37,179 nt of DNA from Siccirubricoccus soli (GTDB lineage Bacteria; Pseudomonadota; Alphaproteobacteria; Acetobacterales; Acetobacteraceae). Below are positions 26,997 through 34,961 of this stretch, one piece after another. A model generated the notes under the pieces. The model searched no databases. It was not told the origin of the DNA and worked only from the letters and a program-made list of their open reading frames with translations. The translations under genes were made by a program, and so were the position numbers. Numbering within the stretch: the first letter of the stretch is position 1; every line of letters begins with the position of its first letter. The DNA lies in contig NZ_JAMZIK010000093.1 in the NCBI RefSeq assembly GCF_024178315.1, forward strand, positions 1 to 37,179, in the 5' to 3' direction.

Positions 26997-28145
26997 TCAC
27001 GGCCTCTCGTTCGAGAACACGATCGTCCCGCTGGCGCTGAACATGCCACCGACGCCGTGGCAGACGGAGATCTTCGCGCCCGGGATCTGCGCCGGCGCGG
27101 TGCCGCGCATCTGCCGCACGCTCTCCTGCAGGGCGAACATGCCGTACATGCCGGTATGGGTGTAGGACAGCCCGCCGCCATTGGTGTTCACCGGCAGCTT
27201 GCCGCCCGGACGGGTGTTGCCCTCGCGGATGAAGTCCTTCGCCTCGCCGCGCTTGACGAAGCCGAGATCCTCCAGCCCGTACATCGGCAGGTGCGCGAAG
27301 GCATCGTAGATCATCAGGTGATCCACGTCCTTGCGGTCGATCCCCGCCGCCTCGATCGCCGTCGGCCCCGCGACGCGGAAGGCGGAGGAGGAGGTGAAGT
27401 CCTTCATCTGGGAGACCATGTTGGTTTCCACCGACTCACCGGTGCCGAGGATGTAGACCGGCTTGGTCGGGAAGTCCTTCGCCCGGTCGCTCTTCGTCAG
27501 GATCAGCGCGCCACCGCCATCCGTCACCAGGCAGCACTGCAGGATGCGGAAGGGGTAGGCGATCATCCGGCTGTTCAGCACGTCATCGACCGTGATCGGG
27601 TCACGGAACATGGCGCGCGGATTCTTCCCCGCCCATTCCCGGGTGACGACGGAGACCATCGCCAGGTCCTCATGCGTCACGCCATAGGTCTTCATGTAGC
27701 GCAGCACGGGGATGGGGAAGAGCGTCGGCGGGCCGAAGGGACCGAAGGGGATCTCGAACTGCCCGTTCAGGCTTTCCGGCTCCGGCGGCCGCGGCGTGGC
27801 GTTGATGCGGGACTTGCCGCTTTCGCCATGGGTAATCAGGATGGTGTTGGCATAGCCGGCATGGATGGCCGCCGCCGCGTGGCGGACATGCAGCATGAAG
27901 GAACAGCCGCCGACGCCGGTGCCATCCACCCATTTCGGCGTGATGCCGAGGTAATGCGCGATCTGCTGCGGCATCATCGGGCCGACGCAGGCGACGCCGT
28001 CGATGTCGGAGGGTTTGAGGCCCGTCTCCGCCATGGCATTCAGCGCCGCATCCGCATGCAGCATGATCTGGGACATCTCGGGCACCGCGCCGATCCGGGT
28101 GGATTCGGCGGCACCGACGATGGCGATCTCTCCGCGGCCGAGCAT
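26997..28145 (-). CDS. SCP2-type thiolase family protein
   Basis: Thiolase-like enzyme of 382 residues of the sterol-carrier-protein-X type, acting on acyl-CoA. The putative nucleophile is C81 in GVGGCSFM. Histidine segments HLMIYDAFAHLP and NTNGGGLSYTHTGMYG, and a late CHGVGGMFS cysteine, correspond to the thiolase active-site loops. It lacks the SCP2 lipid-binding domain. The ATG overlaps the stop of the upstream OB-fold gene by one base (TGATG) behind GGAGGG. Bacterial pairs of this kind form complexes that act in sterol or bile-acid side-chain cleavage, as aldolases, or in other catabolism; which applies here is unknown. Confidence 0.88.
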   Translation of the reverse strand: MLGRGEIAIVGAAESTRIGAVPEMSQIMLHADAALNAMAETGLKPSDIDGVACVGPMMPQQIAHYLGITPKWVDGTGVGGCSFMLHVRHAAAAIHAGYANTILITHGESGKSRINATPRPPEPESLNGQFEIPFGPFGPPTLFPIPVLRYMKTYGVTHEDLAMVSVVTREWAGKNPRAMFRDPITVDDVLNSRMIAYPFRILQCCLVTDGGGALILTKSDRAKDFPTKPVYILGTGESVETNMVSQMKDFTSSSAFRVAGPTAIEAAGIDRKDVDHLMIYDAFAHLPMYGLEDLGFVKRGEAKDFIREGNTRPGGKLPVNTNGGGLSYTHTGMYGMFALQESVRQMRGTAPAQIPGAKISVCHGVGGMFSASGTIVFSNERP

Positions 28146-28561
28146 CACTTGCCCTCCTTCACGGGGCGGAAGAAGGGCAGGCTGATCTCCTCATCCATCG
28201 CCTCGAACACCACTTCCAGGGGCATGTCGAGCACGAGGGCCTCGGGCGTCTGCTCGCACTCCACGATGTTGGTCATCATGCGCGGCCCTTCCTCCAGCTC
28301 CACCACCGCGATGGCGTAGGGCGGGGTGAAGCCGGGCACGGGCCGGTGGTGGATGACGTAGCTGTGGAGAGTCGCACGGCCAGAGGCCTGGAAGATCTCC
28401 ACATTGCGGGTGCCGGTGTAGGGGCTGAAGGGGCGCGGCGGGAAATACGCCTTGCCCGTATCGCCACAGCGCTGGAGGAGAAGCTTGCCCTCCTTGGCGC
28501 CGTCCCAGAAATGCTTGGTCTCCGGCGTGGGTTTGGGCTTGGGCCGGCCTGGCGCGATCAT
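28145..28561 (-). CDS. OB-fold (DUF35-type) acyl-CoA-associated protein
   Basis: A 138-residue partner protein of SCP2-type thiolases. The N-terminal helix (PETKHFWDGAKEGKLLLQRC) leads into the rubredoxin-like zinc-ribbon region, and the OB-fold follows (GRATLHSYVIHHRPVPGF and PYAIAVVELEEGPRMMTNI). The ribbon keeps only one cysteine (RCGDTGKAYFPPRPFSP) where zinc-binding members have four, so metal binding is probably lost. The start is the ATG at 28561 with AAGGAGG seven bases upstream. Its stop overlaps the thiolase start, consistent with a fixed heteromeric complex. Confidence 0.88.
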   Translation of the reverse strand: MIAPGRPKPKPTPETKHFWDGAKEGKLLLQRCGDTGKAYFPPRPFSPYTGTRNVEIFQASGRATLHSYVIHHRPVPGFTPPYAIAVVELEEGPRMMTNIVECEQTPEALVLDMPLEVVFEAMDEEISLPFFRPVKEGK

Positions 28562-28663
28562 CCGCGTTCCTCCTTGGGTCTCAGAGGCGCGGAGACTGTC
28601 ACGGATCAGCGCGGCGGCCAATTGGCTCCTGGCCCGGAAGCCGTCGCAGGCGCTGCCCATTGC

Positions 28664-28752
28664 CCTGCCATGGCTTTGCCACGGCAGGCTGTGCGAGCGA
28701 CCGGCCGCTCAGGGAATGCCGGGGCCCATGGCGTTGCGCAGCAAGGTCACGG
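28664..28752. repeat. Bipartite hairpin repeat, copy C
   Basis: The hairpin CCTGCCATGGC with GCCACGGCAGG (one mismatch, loop TTT) is followed by CTGTGCGAGCG and then a weaker second hairpin with TTGC-GCA-GCAA at its core. It ends five bases from the stop codon of the minus-strand MBL-fold gene, in the gap between that gene and the OB-fold gene. Confidence 0.65.
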
Positions 28753-28756
28753 GCAC

Positions 28757-29632
28757 TCACATCGCCGGATACCAGCCGTCATGGATCAGGGTGTAACCGC
28801 CCTGGCGCTTCGCCAGGTGCAGGAGGCCGGGGAAATGCATGTGCATGCCGGCCACCGCCAGCCCATCCGTCGCCACCATATCGAAGATCCGGGCGCGGGT
28901 CGCCGCGGCCTGCACCGGGTCCACGTCGAAGGCCATGGTCACTTCGGGATGCTGAATCTGGATTTCCGGCAGGTGGATGATGTCGCCCCAGATGAAAAGC
29001 TGCTGGTTGCCGGAAGCGATGACATAGCCGGTATGGCCCGGGGTGTGGCCTGGCAGGGGCATGGCGGTGACGCCGGGGAAGACCTCGCCGCCGGTGAAGG
29101 TGCGGGTGCGATCGGCATAGGGCGCCACCTGGTCGCGGGAGGCCTGGAAATTGCGCTGCCGCCCCACCTCGTCGGACTTGGCCATCTGCACGTCGTCGTG
29201 CCAATGGGCCAGCTCCTGCGCATGCATCACCAGCTCGGCGTTGGGGAACAGGCGCTTGCCGTCCTTGCTCAGCCCGTTGGAATGGTCCGGGTGCATATGG
29301 GTCAGCAGGACCGTGTCGATCTCCTCCGGCGCCACGCCGGCGGCGGCGAGGTTGGCGAAGAGCTTGCCGCCGGTCGGCGACATCGCCGTGCCGCAGCCGG
29401 TATCCACCAGCGCCACGCGGTCCCCGCTGCGGATGAGGAAGGTGTTCACCGCGGTGCGGCGCGGCACCGGCCGGTAGGCTCCCTGGAGGATACGCACCGC
29501 ATCCTCCGGCGCGATGTTCTGGATGACGGCCATGGAGCCGTCGAGGAAGCCGTCGCTGACGCTGGTGACGGTGATGTCGCCGACCTTGCGATGATGGATC
29601 GCCGGCACCTGGGCTTCGGGATGCTTGGCCAT
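28757..29632 (-). CDS. MBL-fold metallohydrolase
   Basis: Metallo-beta-lactamase-fold hydrolase, 291 residues, no signal peptide. The metal motif HxHxDH is at 112-117 (THMHPDHSNG). Further ligands lie in LPGHTPGHTGY, the bridging aspartate in FIWGDIIHL, and a late histidine in AGMHMHFPG. This arrangement fits the lactonase/hydrolase branch of the superfamily; the substrate is not evident. GAGGA stands before the ATG at 29632. It follows the molybdenum hydroxylase gene by 41 bases, so the two probably share a transcript. Confidence 0.9.
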   Translation of the reverse strand: MAKHPEAQVPAIHHRKVGDITVTSVSDGFLDGSMAVIQNIAPEDAVRILQGAYRPVPRRTAVNTFLIRSGDRVALVDTGCGTAMSPTGGKLFANLAAAGVAPEEIDTVLLTHMHPDHSNGLSKDGKRLFPNAELVMHAQELAHWHDDVQMAKSDEVGRQRNFQASRDQVAPYADRTRTFTGGEVFPGVTAMPLPGHTPGHTGYVIASGNQQLFIWGDIIHLPEIQIQHPEVTMAFDVDPVQAAATRARIFDMVATDGLAVAGMHMHFPGLLHLAKRQGGYTLIHDGWYPAM

Positions 29633-29673
29633 GACGCTTCCTCGGAATAAGCAGCTGTGGCGGCCAGGGTAGA

Positions 29674-32064
29674 TCAGGCGCCCGGCGCTTGCCAGACGGG
29701 CGCCGCCGTCCCGTCCGCCGCGCGGATCGCCTGCCACACCCGCTCCGGTGTCGCCGGCATCTCGATATCCCGCACGCCGAGCGGGTGCAGCGCATCCACC
29801 ACCGCGCTCAGCAGCGCCGGCAGGGCGCCGACCGTCCCCGCCTCCCCCGCCCCCTTCACGCCGAGCGGGTTGGTCGCGGTCGGCACCGGGTTGCTGATCA
29901 CCTCCATGAAGCAGAGATCGCCGGCCCGCGGCATCGGGTAGTCCTGGAAGCTCGCCGTCAGGATCTGGCCGTCCGAATCGTAGCGGATCGCCTCGCCGAA
30001 GACCTGGCCGAAGCCCTGGGCGATGCCGCCATGGATCTGCCCCTTCACCAGCAACGGGTTGATCACCGTGCCGACATCGTCCACCACCACGTAGCGCAGC
30101 AGCGCCGTCTCGCCCGTCTCCGGGTCGATCTCCACCTCGCAGACATGGCAGCCATTGGGGAAGGTGGCGTCGCCCGGGCGGGTGACGAGCAAGGCGGCGA
30201 GGCCCAGCTCCTCGCCCATCGGCAGCGCGCCCGGCACGTAGCTCCGCTTCGCCAGCGCCTCGATGCCGATGCCGTGGTCGGTGCCCGCCACGCGGAAGAT
30301 GCCTCCCTTCTCTGCCGAAACGTCGAATTCGATGTCCGCCTCGTCCGCTTCGAGGAAGTGCGCGGCGATCTTCCTGCCGCGCTCGATGATCTTCGCCGCC
30401 GCCCCCACCAGCGCGCCGCCCGCCGCCATCATGGAGCGGGAACCGATGGTGCCGCGGCCATGGGTGACGAGGTCGGTATCGCCGCAGACCACGCGAAGGC
30501 GCTCCGGCGGGATGCCGAGCTTCTCCGCGGCGATCTGGCGGAACACCGTCTCATGCCCCTGGCCGTGATTGTGGCTCCCCATCAGCAGGGTGGCGCTGCC
30601 GCCGGAATCGAAGCGGATCTCCGCAGCTTCCTCCATGGGTCCGCGGTGCGGCCCGCCGGCGCTCTCCACGGCATTGGCCAGGCCCAGGCCGCGCAGCCTG
30701 CCGCGCGAAGCCGAGTCCGCGCGCCGCGCCGCGAAGCCTGCCCAATCGACGGCCTCCAGCGCCAGCGCTTGGTTCCTCGGGAAATCGCCGCTGTCATAGG
30801 TGTAGTCGAGGCCGGTACGGAAGGGCATCGCCTCGGGCGGAATCATGTTGCGGCGGCGCAGCTCGGCCCGGTCGATACCCGTGGCATCGGCTGCGAGGTC
30901 GATGCAGCGCTCGATGGCGAAGATCGCCTCCGGCCGTCCGGCGCCGCGATAGGGCGCGGTGGGCTGGGTATGGGTGAAGATGCCGCGCACCTCCGTGCAG
31001 ATGGCCGGCGTGCGATAGACGCCGGCGAGGCCGCCGACATTGTTGGTGGAGGAGACCGGCCCCTGCCAGGCGAGATAGGCGCCGAGATTGCACAGCGTCC
31101 GCACCCGGAAGGCGAGGAAATTCCCCTCGGCGTCCAGTGCCAGCTCGGCAGTGGAGAGATTGTCCCGCGCATGGCTGTCGCTGAGGAAGCTTTCCGTCCG
31201 TGTCGCCGTCCAGCGCACCGGCCGGCCGAGCAGCTTCGCGGCGTGCAGGCAGAGGACATATTCCTGGAAGGGGCTCTCCTTCATGCCGAAGCCGCCGCCG
31301 ACATCGGGCGAGATGATGCGCAGCCGGTTGGACGGGATGTTGAGGGCGAATTCGGCGATCTCGTTCCGCATCACATGCGGCAACTGGGTGCCGGTGACGA
31401 GGGTGTAGCGCTCCTCCATCGGGTCGTAGGTCGCCAGCGCGTTGCGCGGCTCCATCGGGTTGGCGGAGACGCGGGTGATGCGGAATTCATGGCGGATGAC
31501 ATGGGCGGCACGGGCGAAGCCGGCCTCCACCGCGGCGGCATCGCCGAGGCGGAAGAGGAAGCTCTCATTGTCCGGCGCAAGGTCGGGCCAGACCGCGGGA
31601 GCGCCCGGGCGCACCGCCTCGGCGATGTCCGTCACCGCCGGCAGTGGCGCATACTCCACCTGGATCGCCTCTGCCGCATCCTGCGCGGCGGCGCGGCTCT
31701 CCGCCACTACGGCGGCGACGGCATCGCCGACATAGCGGACCTGATCGCCGGCCAGCATGCGCCAGGGCGTCTGGGCGATGGGCCTGCCGTCCCGCCGGTG
31801 GCGCGGCGTGACGCAACGGAGCACGCCGAGCTCCGCAATCTCCGCCGCCGTCAGCACCAGCAGCACGCCGGGCATGGCGCGCGCGGCATCGGCATCGATG
31901 CCGGTGATCCGCGCCGCCGCATGGGGCGAGCGCAGTACCACCAGATACGCCGCGCCGAAGGCGGCGTGGTCATCCACGAAGCGCCCGGCGCCGCGCAGGA
32001 AGCGGCCATCCTCCACTCGGCGCATGGGCGTGCCGATCCTGATGCCGAGCCCCGCTGGCTGCAT
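29674..32064 (-). CDS. Molybdenum hydroxylase large subunit, form II CoxL-like
   Basis: Xanthine oxidase-family molybdopterin-binding subunit of 796 residues. It has the substrate-channel N-domain (MRRVEDGRFLRGAGRFVDD, segments), PDVGGGFGMKESP at 253-265, and the active-site loop PYRGAGR at 371-377. That loop is the form II signature, in place of the AYRCSFR type of true CO dehydrogenase. It also has GSHNHGQGHET and the catalytic glutamate in GVKGAGEAGTVG near the C-terminus. No FeS or FAD subunit gene is adjacent, so partners must be encoded elsewhere. The start is the ATG at 32064 behind GGGAGGGG. The substrate is probably an aldehyde or heterocycle. Confidence 0.92.
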   Translation of the reverse strand: MQPAGLGIRIGTPMRRVEDGRFLRGAGRFVDDHAAFGAAYLVVLRSPHAAARITGIDADAARAMPGVLLVLTAAEIAELGVLRCVTPRHRRDGRPIAQTPWRMLAGDQVRYVGDAVAAVVAESRAAAQDAAEAIQVEYAPLPAVTDIAEAVRPGAPAVWPDLAPDNESFLFRLGDAAAVEAGFARAAHVIRHEFRITRVSANPMEPRNALATYDPMEERYTLVTGTQLPHVMRNEIAEFALNIPSNRLRIISPDVGGGFGMKESPFQEYVLCLHAAKLLGRPVRWTATRTESFLSDSHARDNLSTAELALDAEGNFLAFRVRTLCNLGAYLAWQGPVSSTNNVGGLAGVYRTPAICTEVRGIFTHTQPTAPYRGAGRPEAIFAIERCIDLAADATGIDRAELRRRNMIPPEAMPFRTGLDYTYDSGDFPRNQALALEAVDWAGFAARRADSASRGRLRGLGLANAVESAGGPHRGPMEEAAEIRFDSGGSATLLMGSHNHGQGHETVFRQIAAEKLGIPPERLRVVCGDTDLVTHGRGTIGSRSMMAAGGALVGAAAKIIERGRKIAAHFLEADEADIEFDVSAEKGGIFRVAGTDHGIGIEALAKRSYVPGALPMGEELGLAALLVTRPGDATFPNGCHVCEVEIDPETGETALLRYVVVDDVGTVINPLLVKGQIHGGIAQGFGQVFGEAIRYDSDGQILTASFQDYPMPRAGDLCFMEVISNPVPTATNPLGVKGAGEAGTVGALPALLSAVVDALHPLGVRDIEMPATPERVWQAIRAADGTAAPVWQAPGA

Positions 32065-32127
32065 CCCGCCCCTCCCTGTCCCCGTATTGGCCGCGTTCCG
32101 CGGCGTTGTTGCCGGGCCGCCCGTTGC

Positions 32128-32220
32128 CCCGAAGCGGCTTCGCCGCTTCAGGCTGTGCGACGCCCCGCCAGCACAGCGCCGCAGGGGCCCCTGCGGCGTC
32201 GCGCAGCGACGTCGCGGGGA
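32128..32220. repeat. Bipartite hairpin repeat, copy D
   Basis: The hairpin GAAGCGGC with GCCGCTTC (loop TTC, 32131-32149) is followed by AGGCTGTGCGACGC. Next comes a perfect 22-base palindrome at 32177-32198 (CGCCGCAGGGG and complement) and the hairpin CGTCGC-GCA-GCGACG at 32197-32211. It lies directly after the stop of the minus-strand TauD-type gene and before the CoxL-like gene. Confidence 0.7.
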
Positions 32221-32227
32221 ATAAATA

Positions 32228-33100
32228 TCAGTAGGGCGTGTCGCCGCAGACGGTGACGCGGTGCATGATGCGCGTCTCGGCCGGGTAGTCGTTGATCGCG
32301 AAATGCATGGTGCAGCGATTGTCCCAGAAGGCCAGCGAGCCGCTGTTCCAGCGGAAGCGGCAGGTGAATTCCGGCCGGGTCGCATGCTGCATCAGGAAAT
32401 CGATCAACGGCCGGCTCTCCGCTTCCGTCATGTCCTCGAACTTGAACAGATGCCCGCCGACGTAGAGCGCCTTGCGCCCGGTCTCCGGATGCGTCCGCAC
32501 CAGCGGATGGGTGGAGATGGTCTGCACATCGCCCGGGTCGCGCGTCTTCATGGACAGCTTGCCGGCGTAGTATTGCTCGCGCGTCTGGCCGTCATGGCCG
32601 CTGAGATTGTTGCCGCGGTAGACGCCCTTCACCCCCGCCAGCATCTGCTTCATGCCGGGCGAGAGCGCCTCATAGGCGGCGTAGAGGTTGGTGAAGAGCG
32701 TGTCGCCGCCGGCCGAGGGGATCTCCACGCCGTAGAGGATGGTGCCCATGGCGGGCTTGGCGGTGAAGGCCTGGTCGGAATGCCATTCGCCGCCGAAATT
32801 CTTCTTATCCGCCGGAGTCTTCTTGATCTCCAGCACCTCCGGGTAATCCTCCATCCCCTGCATGAAGGGGTGCAGGTGGATGTCCCCCCAGCGCCGGGCG
32901 AAGGCGAGCTGGCGCGCCGGGGTGAGCTTCTGGTCGCGGAAGAAGATGACGAGGTTGTCGAGCAGCGCTCGGCGGATCTCGCCCATCACCTCCTCGGACA
33001 GGTCCCGCGACAGGTCCACACCGGTCACCTCGGCGCCGAGCGTGCCGGCGATGGGGCTCACCTCCAGGTGGCGATAGGCGCTGTTGCGCAGCTCGGACAT
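32228..33100 (-). CDS. TauD/TfdA-family Fe(II)/2-oxoglutarate dioxygenase
   Basis: Non-haem iron oxygenase of 290 residues. The facial triad is readable: H107 and D109 (WHSDQAF) and H266 (CTMHFAIND). The 2-oxoglutarate arginines are R277 and R281 (ETRIMHR), with the same 11- and 15-residue spacing as in TauD. The family oxidises sulfonates, phenoxyacids and similar small acids; the substrate here is unknown. The start is the ATG at 33100 behind GGGAGAGG; the long in-frame upstream extension is antisense to the efflux gene and unlike the family. Possibly the first gene of the catabolic group that follows. Confidence 0.93.
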   Translation of the reverse strand: MSELRNSAYRHLEVSPIAGTLGAEVTGVDLSRDLSEEVMGEIRRALLDNLVIFFRDQKLTPARQLAFARRWGDIHLHPFMQGMEDYPEVLEIKKTPADKKNFGGEWHSDQAFTAKPAMGTILYGVEIPSAGGDTLFTNLYAAYEALSPGMKQMLAGVKGVYRGNNLSGHDGQTREQYYAGKLSMKTRDPGDVQTISTHPLVRTHPETGRKALYVGGHLFKFEDMTEAESRPLIDFLMQHATRPEFTCRFRWNSGSLAFWDNRCTMHFAINDYPAETRIMHRVTVCGDTPY

Positions 33101-33177
33101 TTGCCTCTCCCTTAAGGCTGGCTGGTCAGCCGACCGTCCGGGGATGATGCGCCGAGGCCGGCGGCCTGGGAAGGCCC

Positions 33178-34719
33178 CTACATCCGCCGGTGGGGGGCAT
33201 GGGTCAGGGAGAGCAGCAGCAGGGCCGCCACGCCGAGCCAGGCCACCAGCCAGAAGGCGTCGATATTGGACTGCACCGTCGCCTCCTGCCGCACCAGATT
33301 GGCCAGGGCCGTCAGCGCCCGCCCCTCCGCATCCGCCCCGGCGCCGCCGAGCCGCGCCTGGAAGCCCTGCAGCACCTGGGCCACCAGCAGGTTGTCGCTG
33401 CCGACATGCAGGCCGATGAGATTGGAGGCGAGCTGTTCCCGCAGCCGCAGCCAGGTGGCGATGGTGGCCGCCCCGGCCTCGATGCCCAGCAGGCGCCAGA
33501 TCTGCAGCCAGCCGGAAATCGTCCCGGCTTCCGAAACATCCCGGATGTTGCCGATGACGAAGACGAGGCTGGAGGTGATGCCGAGGCATTGCCCGACCGC
33601 CTGCAACGCCTGGCCGGGCAGGAAATCGGGTGCCGCCCAGTCATGCGTCAGCCCGGTCTGCATCCAGGCCGAGAGGCCGAGGCAGGCCAGGCCGGCGCCG
33701 AGCGTCAAACGCGGATCGACCCGGCGCAGCAGCCAGACCGTCACCGGCAGCAGCACGAGCTGCGGCAGCGCCACCCAGATCAGCGCATCCCCCACCTGGA
33801 TGGCGCGCAGCCCGTGCACTGTCTGCAGGTAGTTCGGCAGCACGACAAGGCTCGGCGTGGTGGCGGTGCCGAACAGTGCCAGGATGCCGCCGACGATCAG
33901 GATGTTGCGCCGGCGGATGACGGTGAGCTGCAGCCAGGAGGCCTGCACCAGCGCCATGCGCAGCACGAAGCCGAGGATCAGCACCCCGCCCCCCGCCAGG
34001 CAGCCGAGCACGGTGCCGGAGCGCAGCCAGTCCAGCCGGTTGCCCTGATCAAGCCCGGCATAGACCAGGGCGAGGCCGGCGCCGAGGAGCAGCGGCCCGC
34101 CCCAATCCGTCTGCCGCAGCGCCTCCCGATTCACCGGCGGCAGGGCCATGCCGAAATGGGCGAGGACCAGCATGACGAGGGCGAGCGGCAGGTTCTGCCA
34201 GATGATCCATTCCCAGGCCCCCGCATCGCTCCAGAAGCCTTCCAGCGAGGCGGCCATATGGCCGGCGACGATGTTGTCGAAGCCATAGGCGGCCAGGCCC
34301 CAGATGACGGTGCGCGGCGGCAGCGCCTGCAACACGAAGGTGAGGCAGGCCGGCAGGAAGGTGCCGACTGCCAGGCCGCGCAGCCCCTGCACCGCCAGGA
34401 TGGCGGGCGGGTTGGAGAGCAGCGGCAGGATCGCGGAGGCGAGGATGAAGCCAAGGATGCTCGGCATCAGGATGCGTCGGGCCCCGATGGCGCGGGCGAC
34501 ATAGGCGGTGGCGGGCGCCACCAGCAGCTGCGGCGCGGAGAAGAGAGTGGTGAGCCAGGCGCCCTCATCGAAGGTCAGGCCGAGCCCGCCGCGCAGATCG
34601 GCCAAGCCGAAGCTGGTCAGGCGGGTGTTCAGCGCGGAGAGGAAGGCGCCGAGCAGCACCGCCGCCACGCCGAGGGCCGGGTGCGGGGAGCGCAGCAGCG
34701 CGGCGTGGGAGTCAGACAT
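33178..34719 (-). CDS. MFS efflux transporter, DHA2 (EmrB) type
   Basis: Inner-membrane drug:proton antiporter of 513 residues with about 14 hydrophobic helices, the length of the DHA2 family. The first helices carry ALGVAAVLLGAFLSALNTRLTSFGLADL and the loop motif around YVARAIGARRILM. LRGLAVGTFLPACL corresponds to the motif C region, although the usual G-x-x-x-G-P-x-x-G is altered. It follows the EmrA-like adaptor gene on the same strand across 240 bases filled by an inverted repeat, so it would form a two-component pump with an unlinked outer-membrane channel. There is no evident Shine-Dalgarno sequence before the ATG at 34719. Confidence 0.88.
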   Translation of the reverse strand: MSDSHAALLRSPHPALGVAAVLLGAFLSALNTRLTSFGLADLRGGLGLTFDEGAWLTTLFSAPQLLVAPATAYVARAIGARRILMPSILGFILASAILPLLSNPPAILAVQGLRGLAVGTFLPACLTFVLQALPPRTVIWGLAAYGFDNIVAGHMAASLEGFWSDAGAWEWIIWQNLPLALVMLVLAHFGMALPPVNREALRQTDWGGPLLLGAGLALVYAGLDQGNRLDWLRSGTVLGCLAGGGVLILGFVLRMALVQASWLQLTVIRRRNILIVGGILALFGTATTPSLVVLPNYLQTVHGLRAIQVGDALIWVALPQLVLLPVTVWLLRRVDPRLTLGAGLACLGLSAWMQTGLTHDWAAPDFLPGQALQAVGQCLGITSSLVFVIGNIRDVSEAGTISGWLQIWRLLGIEAGAATIATWLRLREQLASNLIGLHVGSDNLLVAQVLQGFQARLGGAGADAEGRALTALANLVRQEATVQSNIDAFWLVAWLGVAALLLLSLTHAPHRRM

Positions 34720-34738
34720 GGAGGTGCGCCGGGCGCGC

Positions 34739-34961
34739 GATGGGGGCTCCGCCCCCAGGCCCCCGGCAGGGACTCTGCCCCGTCAAACGCATGCGTTCGA
34801 TCCCGCGGAGGGGAAGGCTTCCCCCCGGATCCCGCCGGGAGTCCGCTGATTGAACCCGCGCGCCGATAAACTCGGACCGGGGTCCGGGGCCAGGTTCTGA
34901 CCCCGGCGGGAGTGCAGCGGGCAGCGCCCTCTGCCAGGGGCCTGGGGGTAGAGCCCCCATC
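34739..34961. repeat. Inverted repeat between the emrA-like and emrB-like genes
   Basis: The left arm (34739-34781) and right arm (34920-34961) share GATGGGGGCTC, CCCCCAGGCCCC and GGCAG blocks in inverted order; each arm is itself a hairpin (GGGGGCTCCGCCCCC). The centre holds a 12-base palindrome AACGCATGCGTT (34786-34797) and the hairpin CCGGGGTC/GACCCCGG. It ends on the stop codon of the adaptor gene. Its size and symmetry suggest a miniature inverted-repeat element or a cruciform terminator. Confidence 0.65.

Noticed and set aside
32101-32385. In-frame upstream extension of the CoxL-like gene
   Set aside because: It runs through hairpin repeat D into the dioxygenase gene; the ATG at 32064 has a GGGAGGGG site and fits family length.
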